Assembly: GCF_009193325.2 (NCBI RefSeq)
Contig: NZ_CP059856.1
Coordinates: forward strand, 1-64,000
Origin: Bacteroides zhangwenhongii
GTDB taxonomy: Bacteria; Bacteroidota; Bacteroidia; Bacteroidales; Bacteroidaceae
Direction of reading: 5' to 3'
DNA length: 64,000 bases
Shown here: in pieces, positions 39,711 through 47,446 of the stretch
How positions within the stretch are numbered: position 1 is the stretch's first letter
How the letters are laid out: every line of letters starts with the position of its first letter
Position numbers and translations under genes: made by a program
The notes under the pieces: model-generated
Told to the model about the DNA's origin: nothing
Database searches by the model: none
The model's input: only the letters and a program-made list of their open reading frames with translations

Positions 39711-39812
39711 TCTCAACAAAATCTCAACAAGCCAAAAGAGAAGTTGAGAGACCACCGACACCCGTTTGTGAATTTCTCTTTTGGCGAGTGGTTTGTTGAG
39801 AAGATGTTGAGA
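39711..39812. repeat. Iteron cluster, candidate replication origin
   Basis: TCTCAACA occurs at 39711-39718 and 39722-39729, and its complement TGTTGAGA at 39794-39801 and 39805-39812. Each pair is spaced 11 bases start to start, one helical turn. GTTGAGAG at 39743-39750 adds a fifth partial copy, and GCCAAAAGAGAA / TTCTCTTTTGGC lies between as a further inverted repeat. This lies in the 251-base interval between helicase and primase genes, where NBU elements carry their replication origin. A 77-codon frame crosses it but is unlikely to be a gene. Confidence 0.55.
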
Positions 39813-39895
39813 GGTTACGAGGCTGTATATAAATATATTACATTGACAATTCATCAAATCAACAAATTTTCATCAACTTCAAAACCATATGTAAT

Positions 39896-40867
39896 ATGAC
39901 AATCCAAGATGTAAAGCAAATCAAACTGGCAGACTATCTGCAAAGTCTGGGCTATACGCCTGTAAAGCAACAAGGCAGGAACCTGTGGTACAAATCACCG
40001 TTACGGGAAGAAACGGACGCATCGTTCAAGGTAAACACCGAGCTTGAAAAATGGTACGACTTCGGCATCGGCAAAGGCGGAAACATCCTCGCATTGGCAG
40101 CGGAACTCTACCGTTCGGAAGATGTAGCCTATCTGCTGAAACGCATAGAGGAGCGGACAGCATACATCCGCCCTGCATCGTTCTCTTTTGGCAGACAGCA
40201 TTCCGACAATCAGCCTTATCAGGGATTAAAGGTTGGAGAATTGTCCTCTCCTGCTCTTATAGCCTATCTGCAAGAAAGGGGAATAAACATCGGACTTGCC
40301 AAAAGAGAATGCAGGGAGCTTCGGTTTATGAATGCCGACAAACCCTATTTTGCCATCGGCTTTCCGAACATGGCAGGAGGATATGAAGTGCGCAACAGAT
40401 ACTTCAAGGGATGTGTCGCCCCGAAAGACATCACCCATATCCGACAGCAGGACGGACAACGATGTATGTGTTACCTGTTCGAGGGGTTCATGGATTACCT
40501 CTCATTCCTTACCATCCGAGTGAGAAACAATCCGCAACACCCGCAATTGGACACACAGGACTATGTCATACTGAACTCCGTTTCCAATCTTGCGAAAGCG
40601 GAAAGCTTATTGGAAACCTACACCAGAATCGGCTGTTTCCTTGACAACGACACGGCAGGACGGAACACTTGCAAGAAGCTGAAAGAGAAGTTTGGGGAAC
40701 GGCTGCTTGACAAGTCAATGTACTATCGTGAGTATAAGGACTTGAACGACTACCTGTGCGGTAAGCCCTTGTCCCAATCGGCAGAGCCGATAAAGGAGAA
40801 GAAGCAAGTCCAATCCGCAAGGCGGATGATGCAGCCACCGAAAAAGAAAGGGGGATTTCATCTGTAA
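39896..40867 (+). CDS. CHC2 zinc-finger / Toprim DNA primase
   Basis: This 323-residue protein resembles the replication primases of mobilizable elements. The N-terminal domain (IKLADYLQSLGYTPVKQQGRNLWYKSPLREETDASFKV) follows the DnaG zinc-domain pattern although most zinc cysteines are absent. A Toprim domain follows, with CYLFEGFMDYLSF near 195 (Glu) and GCFLDNDTAGRNTCKKL near 245 (DxD). The tail is basic (QPPKKKGGFHL). It lies downstream of the helicase and iterons and upstream of the candidate oriT. Together these support a replication module. Confidence 0.82.
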   Translation: MTIQDVKQIKLADYLQSLGYTPVKQQGRNLWYKSPLREETDASFKVNTELEKWYDFGIGKGGNILALAAELYRSEDVAYLLKRIEERTAYIRPASFSFGRQHSDNQPYQGLKVGELSSPALIAYLQERGINIGLAKRECRELRFMNADKPYFAIGFPNMAGGYEVRNRYFKGCVAPKDITHIRQQDGQRCMCYLFEGFMDYLSFLTIRVRNNPQHPQLDTQDYVILNSVSNLAKAESLLETYTRIGCFLDNDTAGRNTCKKLKEKFGERLLDKSMYYREYKDLNDYLCGKPLSQSAEPIKEKKQVQSARRMMQPPKKKGGFHL

Positions 40868-40912
40868 TATGCTCGTCTGCTTTCCGAAAGGTATTTAGAC
40901 AGAAATACCATA

Positions 40913-41042
40913 GCTCAATAGGGCGTTTTCTTCACGCATTACTCCGTAACGCTAAAAACACCCTATCGAGCCAAAGGGAAATCCCTTTGGAAACCCTGTG
41001 CAAACGAGAGCAGAAGCCAAACTCGTTTGGATTATGCCGAGT
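40913..41042. other. Candidate oriT: three inverted repeats upstream of the relaxase
   Basis: The primase-relaxase interval has a 17-base imperfect inverted repeat (40913-40929 / 40955-40971, 15 of 17 match), a perfect 8-base hairpin CCAAAGGG/CCCTTTGG (40971-40990), and a small palindrome CCAAACTCGTTTGG (41017-41030). The last lies inside the 38-base repeat that also occurs at 28588-28625. Such nested hairpins 90-220 bases upstream of a relaxase gene are typical of transfer origins. The nick site cannot be placed. Confidence 0.6.
41005..41042 (+). repeat. 38-base direct repeat, copy 2 (in candidate oriT)
   Basis: This segment matches 28588-28625 at 35 of 38 positions and includes the perfect CCAAA/TTTGG inverted repeat. 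See copy 1 for context. Confidence 0.85.
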
Positions 41043-41134
41043 GCTGCAATGGTTCATTTGCATAATAAACCCTGTGAGCCGATGCCACAGGCAGAGAGAA
41101 GAAACATAACGATAACCGCAAAAACAGTAATGAT

Positions 41135-42442
41135 ATGGGATATTTTTCATTGGACATTAAGAAAGCAAAGGGTACATCGGACACCACGCAGTCCGACCAT
41201 ATAGAGAGAAAGATAATACCTAAAAATGCAGACCCGACAAGGACACATCTGAACAGGGTGCTTGTCGAATACCCCGATGGCGTTCACGGCAGGGATGAAG
41301 CGATTGCGCACAGACTGAACACAGCAGGCATCAGACGGAAAATCACACACGACCAAGTCCGTGTCGTTCGGGTGGTCTTGTCGGGTACGCACGAGGACAT
41401 GATGAACATACAGGAAAAAGGAGAACTCGATGAATGGTGCAACGACAGCATCCAATGGCTGCAAGCCACATTCGGCAAAGACAATGTGGTTGCCGCACAT
41501 CTGCACATGGACGAGAAGACTCCGCACATCCACGCAGCCGTTGTTCCCATCGTGACGGGTGAAAGGCGCAAAGCCAAGAAAGAGCAGACGGACGGTAAGC
41601 GCAAGTACCGCAAGAAAACAAATTCCGTCCGTTTGTGTGCCGATGACCTGTTCAACCGCCAGACCCTGGTCGCCTACCACGACAATTACGCAAGGGTGAT
41701 GGCGAAATACGGATTGCAGCGTGGGGTACGGGGTTCGGAAGCACGGCACACCACCACCATGCAGTATTATAGGAACTTGAAAAAGAAGAATGAAGTCCTC
41801 GAAACTGAAACCAGACTGTTGCAGGAGAAGAAAGCCGAGGCGCAGGAGGAACTGAAGCAGGTGAAAGCGGAAATCCGTACCGACAAGCTCAAAAGCGCAG
41901 CCACCGATACGGCAACCGCCCTTGCAAGCAGTGTGGGCTCTCTTTTCGGAAGTGGAAAGATGAAATCGTTGGAACGCAGGAACGAGGACTTGCAAGACCG
42001 CATCCTTGAACTTGAAGACGAAGCCCGACAACGGGAACGGCAACAAGCCAAGCAGATACAGGAGATAAGAAACGCTTACGAGCAACAGCACCGCAAGCTG
42101 TCGGAGTTTGCGGATTTTGTCAGACGCTACTTTCCGTATGTGGAGAAGCTGATGCCCGTGATAAGTTTCCTGCGTGAACGTTTGGGCTTTAATGACGGGA
42201 TAATCAGAAGACTGTGCGAGTTCAAGGAGGTCGGGATAAAAGGCGAACTCTATTCTTCCGAATTTAACCGAAGTTTTGATACCCGACATTCCGTCTGCTC
42301 CATCAAACAGGATGAAAACGGTAAATTCGATTTCAAGATAGACGGGGTTTCACACGTGAGCTGGTTCAGAAAGAAAATGAATGAGTTCAGAGAAGCTATC
42401 GGAATACCGAAGCCGAGGCAAAATCGTGGTATAAAATACTAA
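41135..42442 (+). CDS. MobV-type relaxase (mobilization protein)
   Basis: This 435-residue relaxase of the MobV (Pre/Mob) family nicks oriT and leads the strand into a recipient. The three-His metal motif reads AAHLHMDEKTPHIHAAVVP near 122-140. An N-terminal VEYPDGVHGRDEAIAHRLNTA block and a Tyr/His-rich region near 175-215 complete the domain. A long coiled coil (about 210-315) is followed by a C-terminal domain. Only a relaxase and oriT are present, so the element needs transfer machinery from another element. It ends at a hairpin (42451-42473). Confidence 0.9.
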   Translation: MGYFSLDIKKAKGTSDTTQSDHIERKIIPKNADPTRTHLNRVLVEYPDGVHGRDEAIAHRLNTAGIRRKITHDQVRVVRVVLSGTHEDMMNIQEKGELDEWCNDSIQWLQATFGKDNVVAAHLHMDEKTPHIHAAVVPIVTGERRKAKKEQTDGKRKYRKKTNSVRLCADDLFNRQTLVAYHDNYARVMAKYGLQRGVRGSEARHTTTMQYYRNLKKKNEVLETETRLLQEKKAEAQEELKQVKAEIRTDKLKSAATDTATALASSVGSLFGSGKMKSLERRNEDLQDRILELEDEARQRERQQAKQIQEIRNAYEQQHRKLSEFADFVRRYFPYVEKLMPVISFLRERLGFNDGIIRRLCEFKEVGIKGELYSSEFNRSFDTRHSVCSIKQDENGKFDFKIDGVSHVSWFRKKMNEFREAIGIPKPRQNRGIKY

Positions 42443-42450
42443 TTTGGAAA

Positions 42451-42473
42451 GGCGGATGGTTATGCCATCCGTC
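42451..42473 (+). terminator. Hairpin after the relaxase gene
   Basis: GGCGGATGG (42451-42459) pairs with CCATCCGTC (42465-42473) with one G-U pair, followed by TAGTTTT. It lies nine bases after the relaxase stop. Confidence 0.6.
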
Positions 42474-42577
42474 TAGTTTTGGATTAAGGAGCTGAGAGTT
42501 CTTGTATCTAAATGTTTAATTGTGCATGTGTTAACAAAATATTGAACAACAATTATTTCCAATCGAATTAAAATAAG

Positions 42578-42585
42578 TATCTTTG
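42578..42585 (+). promoter_or_regulatory. -7 element of the restriction-modification operon
   Basis: TATCTTTG fits TAnnTTTG and lies 45 bases before the methyltransferase ATG. The -33 box is weak (TTTC near 42556). GC content falls sharply here, marking separately acquired cargo. Confidence 0.45.
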
Positions 42586-42629
42586 TAGCTTGGATATGTT
42601 ATACGTCATCCCCAAGCAGGAAATTACTA

Positions 42630-44372
42630 ATGGACCATTTGACAAAGGAACAACGCCATAAAAATATGGCTGCAAACAAAAGCAAAGGAACCAAACTTGA
42701 AATAATGTTTGGAAAATTCCTGTGGAACGCTGGAATAAGGTATCGCAAAAATGATAAGTCGGTATTTGGCAAACCCGATTTTGTCCTTAGAGGGTCTAAA
42801 ATTGCGATATTTTGTGATGGTGAGTTTTGGCATGGTAGAAATTGGAATATTAGAAAGAATGACCATAAAAGCAATTGTAAGTTTTGGCACTCTAAAATCG
42901 AGCGAAATATAGAACGCGACAAGGAGGTCAATGAAGAATTGCGCAAACAAGGTTGGAAAGTCTTTCGATTTTGGGAGACAGAAATAACAGTGAATCCTGA
43001 TGTATGTTTAAATGAGGTTTTAAATTATATGAATAGAAAATCAACAACTGACGAAAAAATAGCCATCACAAAAATGTGTGGCGGAGGAAAAATATCGATG
43101 CAAATGTACGGACCTCATTCGCTAAATGAGGATGGAAGTATAATTTCATTTGAAGAACAAATGGCGATTGTGTCTCACTACCTGCACAATCAAGGCAACA
43201 AATACGCCAAACCATATGAGATAAAAGCAGAAGGTCTGATAGAGGATATATACAACATCCATCAAAAGAAATCTGATATACAATGTGTATCAGATGTTTG
43301 TGTTCAGTATTCTTTGTTCTCCGATTTGTTTGCCGTTCCGTTCTTACCGATAGAAAAGCCCGAATTTACATTCATTGATTTATTTGCTGGTATCGGTGGG
43401 TTTAGAATGGCAATGCAAAATCTTGGTGGCAAGTGTGTGTTTTCTTCCGAATGGGATGTACAGGCACAAAAAACTTACCTGTTGAATTACGGTGAAGTTC
43501 CCTTTGGAGATATTACCAAAGAATCCACGAAGTCATTTATACCCGATGATTTTGATATTCTGTGTGCTGGATTCCCTTGTCAGGCATTTTCATTAGCCGG
43601 GAAACGTCTTGGATTTGAAGAAACCAGAGGTACATTGTTTTTTGATGTAGCAGAAATCATACGTCGTAAGCGTCCAAAGGCATTTTTTTTGGAAAATGTC
43701 AAAGGATTGCTTATTCATGACAAAGGGAAAACAATCCAAACGATATTAAAAGTTTTAAGAGAAGATTTGGATTATTACGTTCCAGAGCCTCAAATAGTAA
43801 ACGCAATGAATTTCGGAGTTCCGCAGCATAGAGAAAGAGTGTATATTGTTGGCTTTAGAAAAGACCAAAATGTCAATGAATTTACATATCCAACCCCAAC
43901 TGATACAACTAAAACTTTTGCTGATATAAAAGAAAAAAATACAGTTTCTGCAAAATATTATTTATCAACTCAATATGTGAAGACACTTGTAGCACATAAA
44001 GAAAGACACGCAGCAAAAGGTAACGGTTTCGGATATGAAATAATACCGGATAATGGTGTCGCAAATGCTATTGTTGTAGGCGGAATGGGGAGAGAACGCA
44101 ATCTTGTAATTGATAATCGTCTTGAAGATTTTACACCTGTTACCAACATCAAAGGAGAAATAAACCGTGATGGATTGCGCAGGATGACCCCACGAGAATG
44201 GGCTCGTTTACAAGGTTTTCCAGATAATTTCATAATCGGAGTGGCAGATGCATCTGCTTACAAGCAATTTGGAAATTCTGTTGCAGTACCTGCAATTCAA
44301 GCAACTGCACAGGAAATAATTAAACGAATCAACCTTTCAAAATCCAAAAAATATGGCACTGACAGGAAATAA
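42630..44372 (+). CDS. Vsr endonuclease - C5 cytosine methyltransferase fusion
   Basis: This 580-residue fusion has a very-short-patch repair endonuclease at residues 1-140: FGKPDFVLRGSKIAIFCDGEFWHG (catalytic Asp and metal site near 50-70) and the FRFWETEI end. A linker of about 100 residues with no motif I recognise follows. Residues 245-575 are a full C5 methyltransferase with FIDLFAGIGG (SAM), GFPCQAFSLAG (catalytic Cys near 315), FLENVKG, PQHRERVYIVG, LRRMTPREWARLQGFP and the QFGNSVAVP terminus. C5 methylation raises T:G mismatches by deamination, and Vsr repairs them, so the fusion is functionally logical. It overlaps the endonuclease gene by 20 bases. It is AT-rich against its neighbours. 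Confidence 0.9.
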   Translation: MDHLTKEQRHKNMAANKSKGTKLEIMFGKFLWNAGIRYRKNDKSVFGKPDFVLRGSKIAIFCDGEFWHGRNWNIRKNDHKSNCKFWHSKIERNIERDKEVNEELRKQGWKVFRFWETEITVNPDVCLNEVLNYMNRKSTTDEKIAITKMCGGGKISMQMYGPHSLNEDGSIISFEEQMAIVSHYLHNQGNKYAKPYEIKAEGLIEDIYNIHQKKSDIQCVSDVCVQYSLFSDLFAVPFLPIEKPEFTFIDLFAGIGGFRMAMQNLGGKCVFSSEWDVQAQKTYLLNYGEVPFGDITKESTKSFIPDDFDILCAGFPCQAFSLAGKRLGFEETRGTLFFDVAEIIRRKRPKAFFLENVKGLLIHDKGKTIQTILKVLREDLDYYVPEPQIVNAMNFGVPQHRERVYIVGFRKDQNVNEFTYPTPTDTTKTFADIKEKNTVSAKYYLSTQYVKTLVAHKERHAAKGNGFGYEIIPDNGVANAIVVGGMGRERNLVIDNRLEDFTPVTNIKGEINRDGLRRMTPREWARLQGFPDNFIIGVADASAYKQFGNSVAVPAIQATAQEIIKRINLSKSKKYGTDRK

Positions 44373-45231
44373 AGGAGAATGGAGTGAAATCTACACTTTG
44401 CTCAAATTATTAGGAGAAGGAAAAGTTTATGCCGGAGACCAACACATGAACAAAATTCACGATTTGTTCTATCCCATAATAATGATTCTTCGCCAAGAAA
44501 AAGAGGGTAATTTCAACTACAAACTACAAGATAGAGATGTAGTGATTCAAACCCCAGAAGGAGAAGAGTTATTGAGAATCCCTGCATCAGTGTTTTTAGT
44601 AGAAGCAGAGAATTTATTGAAAGCTATCAATGAAAATGATGGAGCATTTACCGTTCCGAAAATTGAAGCCTTCATGAATCGAATTTATTGCCATGCTTTG
44701 AAGGCGAAATCATCTGATAAAACAGATATACGAATCATTTTGCATGACCGAAGAACTAAGATAAATTCTGAAATGGGATTCAGTATAAAATCTCAACTCG
44801 GAGGGGATTCAACACTATTAAATGCAAGTAAAGCCACGAACTTTAATTTTAAGATAGAGGGAACTTCTCTTTCTGATGAAGATATTGCAAAAATCAATTC
44901 TTTGAATCCAACAAGAAATAAGGTTATAGAGAGATATAAAGCAATAACAAAGAAAGGTTGCAAATTGATATTTGACAAAGTGGATAATTCTACATTTCGT
45001 AATAACCTCATTATGCTTGATGGAGACCTGCCGTCCATAATTGCCAATTTGCTTTTAGAACAGTTGAATAGTGGTGTATCCACATTGAAAGAATTGGTAG
45101 AACAGATTACAGAAACCAACCCTTTGGGGTACGATACAGAACAAGTAAATCCGGAAAAACCAGACGTGCCGCTTAACAAAAACGATGCGTTTCAAAAAGT
45201 ACAAAAACGACACGTACAAGAAAAAAGGTGA
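44353..45231 (+). CDS. HpaII-like type II restriction endonuclease, possibly C-terminally truncated
   Basis: This 292-residue protein begins NKGEWSEIYTLLKLLGEGKVYAGDQHMNKI, the conserved start of the HpaII restriction endonuclease family (CCGG), and continues with family-like segments to about residue 260. The last 30 residues (EQVNPEKPDVPLNKNDAFQKVQKRHVQEKR) look different in composition. HpaII-type enzymes are, from memory, about 350 residues, so 60 or more may be missing. The break lies close to the prophage junction, which may have removed the end. The preceding methyltransferase would protect the same site. Confidence 0.7.
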   Translation: MALTGNKGEWSEIYTLLKLLGEGKVYAGDQHMNKIHDLFYPIIMILRQEKEGNFNYKLQDRDVVIQTPEGEELLRIPASVFLVEAENLLKAINENDGAFTVPKIEAFMNRIYCHALKAKSSDKTDIRIILHDRRTKINSEMGFSIKSQLGGDSTLLNASKATNFNFKIEGTSLSDEDIAKINSLNPTRNKVIERYKAITKKGCKLIFDKVDNSTFRNNLIMLDGDLPSIIANLLLEQLNSGVSTLKELVEQITETNPLGYDTEQVNPEKPDVPLNKNDAFQKVQKRHVQEKR

Positions 45232-45291
45232 GCGCGGTCCTATTCAGCATGATCAAAGCCCACCGTTTTTCTTTCACTTGAACCCTCTTTA

Positions 45292-45322
45292 AATGGCTTT
45301 AAAATATCATTTAAAAGCCATT
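45292..45322. terminator. Hairpin between the restriction gene and the prophage
   Basis: AATGGCTTT (45292-45300) pairs with AAAGCCATT (45314-45322) around an A/T-rich loop. It may end the rightward restriction operon and the leftward phage methylase gene. The junction between mobilizable element and prophage should lie within 45130-45357, but no att or terminal repeat is provable here. Confidence 0.45.
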
Positions 45323-45357
45323 GCAGATTCAAAATAATTCACTATCTTTATGCAATG

Positions 45358-46212
45358 TTAGGCTGCTATACCTGACACCTCATCCGGCTTCGTGTACAGC
45401 ATCATGTCTGTATATTTAGCTTGATAGTTTACGCTTGCACTAAACTCCACTTTCCTGCATTCCTTGAATGGGCTGCCGACAAATGGGTTTCGGTCCATCC
45501 AGTCGCACAGTTCTAAAATGGAAGACTTGTTCGAAGTGAAATACACGAACGAATGCCCTTTCAGAACGGTTAGTACATCCAGATAGTCAGCCAGACGCCA
45601 GAACATCTTGTAAGTACCCACCTCGGTGGAGAGGTACGGCGGATCAACCAGGAACACCACACCCGGAACATCTTTGTAACGTTTGAATACTTCCTTGTAG
45701 TCTTCGCTGGTTATAGTCAGTCCTTCCAGATAATCCTTTGCTTCGGGATAGTCTGTCTGCCGAATCCTATTGTAAATGGCTTCTTTCTTCATTCCTTCCA
45801 AACTGGTCACATATTTCATGGCGAACAACAAGGATGCGGAAACCGTGATATAATCCACGTAGCCGTGCTCTTTTTCTTCCCTCTCAATACGGGCAAACAT
45901 TTTATCGCGAATCTCCCCGGTTATACGTTTGTTTCTGGGTTCCCCTTCAGCTATCCGACGCAAATCGGATAACAGCACATTAGTGGCCGGGATATTTACA
46001 AGTCGGCAGCGGTAGTTGTCGAAGTCATTATACACAACGGTGGCATCAGACCTGACACATTTGGTAATATGTGACAGCAGGCCCGAGCCACCAAACAGGT
46101 CCACAAACACGGTGCTGTCCGGGAACTGTCCCAGCACCTTGATAAATTCCCTCGCAAACATGCGTTTCTGCCCCACGAAAGGAAGCGGGGCGGACAAATA
46201 CATCTTTTTCAT
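45358..46212 (-). CDS. DNA adenine methyltransferase (D12 class, Dam-like)
   Basis: This 284-residue enzyme is related to Dam and other D12-class N6-adenine methylases. SAPLPFVGQKRMFAREFIK replaces the usual PFxGxK start, VDLFGGSGLLSH near 38 is the SAM-binding FxGxG, and VFLVDPPYLS near 195 is the catalytic DPPY. Phages use such enzymes against host restriction or for regulation. It lies at the distal end of the leftward late operon and close to the prophage end. The sequence recognised is not predictable. Confidence 0.88.
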   Translation of the reverse strand: MKKMYLSAPLPFVGQKRMFAREFIKVLGQFPDSTVFVDLFGGSGLLSHITKCVRSDATVVYNDFDNYRCRLVNIPATNVLLSDLRRIAEGEPRNKRITGEIRDKMFARIEREEKEHGYVDYITVSASLLFAMKYVTSLEGMKKEAIYNRIRQTDYPEAKDYLEGLTITSEDYKEVFKRYKDVPGVVFLVDPPYLSTEVGTYKMFWRLADYLDVLTVLKGHSFVYFTSNKSSILELCDWMDRNPFVGSPFKECRKVEFSASVNYQAKYTDMMLYTKPDEVSGIAA

Positions 46213-46307
46213 TTCATTCTGCTTTAAAACGGCCGCAAAGGTCCCCAGAATAAACGAAAAACAGCGGGGAACATGAACTGTTCCCGCTGCAAGACATATA
46301 CAGCAAA

Positions 46308-46952
46308 CTACACGTTCAACCCGAAGCGGACCGTCTCGTCACCGGCGATCAGCGCACGGGTGCCCGGGATATTATTCTCGTAGATATGTACATTGCCCAG
46401 GTAGAGAGTGATCGACTTCAAGGGAAGTTCTATCTGCCGCGCCATCAGGTACAGGTGGTAAATATCGGAAGGCAGCCCGAGGTTCGCGTCACTGCTACGC
46501 TGGTAGGCGGATAGAACCAGTTCACCGCCATCTAACTGGAACTGTACCAGACTCAAACAGGGTGCCTGGTTGCTCTCGGCACCGGTTTCGCCCAGGAAAA
46601 GCACGTAGTTCTTGCTGTTGCGCCTCTCCCGGTTAATTTTCGCTATCAACGGGGGCAGCTTCTCGAAATAGGTCGGGTAACTGTTCACCAGGATGGAGCC
46701 GCAATAGTCCCACCAGTTGATGCCGGCCTCCCGGTACTTCTCCACGTTGCGCTCACCCTGCATAAATAACTGCAACTCGCTGCGGAGCTTCTTACGGGCG
46801 ATATTATGCCCCTCGAATATGTCGAGCAGGTCCGCCGGTGTCAGCGAGAGCTGCTCGTTCAGAAGGTACTGTATGTTTCCCTTCTTGTTGGTCTGTGTCT
46901 TTCCCGTGGCAAGAATCTTGTCCAGGATACGGTAATACTTGTTCATAGCCAT
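46308..46952 (-). CDS. Thymidylate-synthase-fold nucleotide enzyme (possible dCMP hydroxymethylase)
   Basis: This 214-residue protein aligns end to end with thymidylate synthase in my reading: YYRILDKILATGKTQ, ELQLFMQGERNVEKYREAGINWWD, then APCLSLVQFQL with the catalytic Cys (residue 132), YQRSSDANLGLPSDI (phosphate Arg152, Asp155) and YLGNVHIYEN (His189, Tyr191). The residue that selects dUMP, Asn in the family's LPFN, is Asp163 here. An Asp at this place is known to favour dCMP, as in T4 dCMP hydroxymethylase. It is shorter than cellular ThyA (264) at the C-terminus. It is adjacent to the Dam-like gene, so a DNA-modification role is plausible but inferred. Confidence 0.7.
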   Translation of the reverse strand: MAMNKYYRILDKILATGKTQTNKKGNIQYLLNEQLSLTPADLLDIFEGHNIARKKLRSELQLFMQGERNVEKYREAGINWWDYCGSILVNSYPTYFEKLPPLIAKINRERRNSKNYVLFLGETGAESNQAPCLSLVQFQLDGGELVLSAYQRSSDANLGLPSDIYHLYLMARQIELPLKSITLYLGNVHIYENNIPGTRALIAGDETVRFGLNV

Positions 46953-47024
46953 TTCCTCCTTCTAAATTTGAAACACCCTAAAGATAAGGGGAAACGGCAC
47001 TCCCTACGGCATAAAACAACCCGT

Positions 47025-47267
47025 TCACACTGCAAGCGTCTTGCAGTCGCTCTGGAACCGTTTCACCAAGGCATAAACCTTGCGTTCGCTCACCGAATAC
47101 TTTTCGGACAATACGGCCACAGCATACGAGACTTTTTCACCTTGATCGAGTAGGCGGGTATAGTCCGCGTACAGGTCGATATACCGGGCATCTTCCAGAC
47201 GGATGCCGGCCGCCTGAAGCCTTTTCAACAGCTCCCGGTTAAAGTTTAATATCTCAATCACTTTCAT
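47025..47267 (-). CDS. Small helix-turn-helix phage protein
   Basis: This 80-residue all-helical protein includes VSYAVAVLSEKYSVSERKVYALVKRFQ near 45-71, which reads as a helix-turn-helix. I do not recognise a named family. It lies between the thymidylate-synthase-like gene and a structured non-coding stretch, in the leftward phage cluster. It is too short and its helix pattern too simple to call it the DGR accessory protein Avd (about 120 residues, four-helix bundle). Confidence 0.6.
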   Translation of the reverse strand: MKVIEILNFNRELLKRLQAAGIRLEDARYIDLYADYTRLLDQGEKVSYAVAVLSEKYSVSERKVYALVKRFQSDCKTLAV

Positions 47268-47293
47268 ACAACAAAAAAATTATATCTTTGCAT

Positions 47294-47426
47294 CGCCAAT
47301 CATTTTTTAGACAACAAAAAAAACGTCAAACCGTGACAGAGGGTATTTGCCCCCGGTCGCGCGGTTTGGCGTTTCATGTTTATAAAAGTGATTGGCGTTA
47401 CTTTTTAACAGGCCGGGGGCTTTTTT
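47294..47426. ncRNA. Nested-stem structured element; short RNA or bidirectional terminator
   Basis: CGCCAATCA (47294-47302) pairs with TGATTGGCG (47389-47397), and inside it CGTCAAACCG (47324-47333) pairs with CGGTTTGGCG (47362-47371) with one G-U. GCCCCCGG (47349-47356) can pair with CCGGGGGC (47413-47420), which is followed by TTTTTT on the plus strand. TATCTTTG at 47283-47290 would start a plus-strand RNA almost exactly at the outer stem. On the minus strand the inner stem is followed by eight T residues and could end the RT operon. Both readings are possible. Confidence 0.45.
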
Positions 47427-47446
47427 CTTATCCTCCCCCGAAGGAT

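Noticed and set aside
39666..39899. 77-codon frame between helicase and primase
   Set aside because: It is made largely of the iterons and inverted repeats and overlaps the primase start; a replication origin explains it better.
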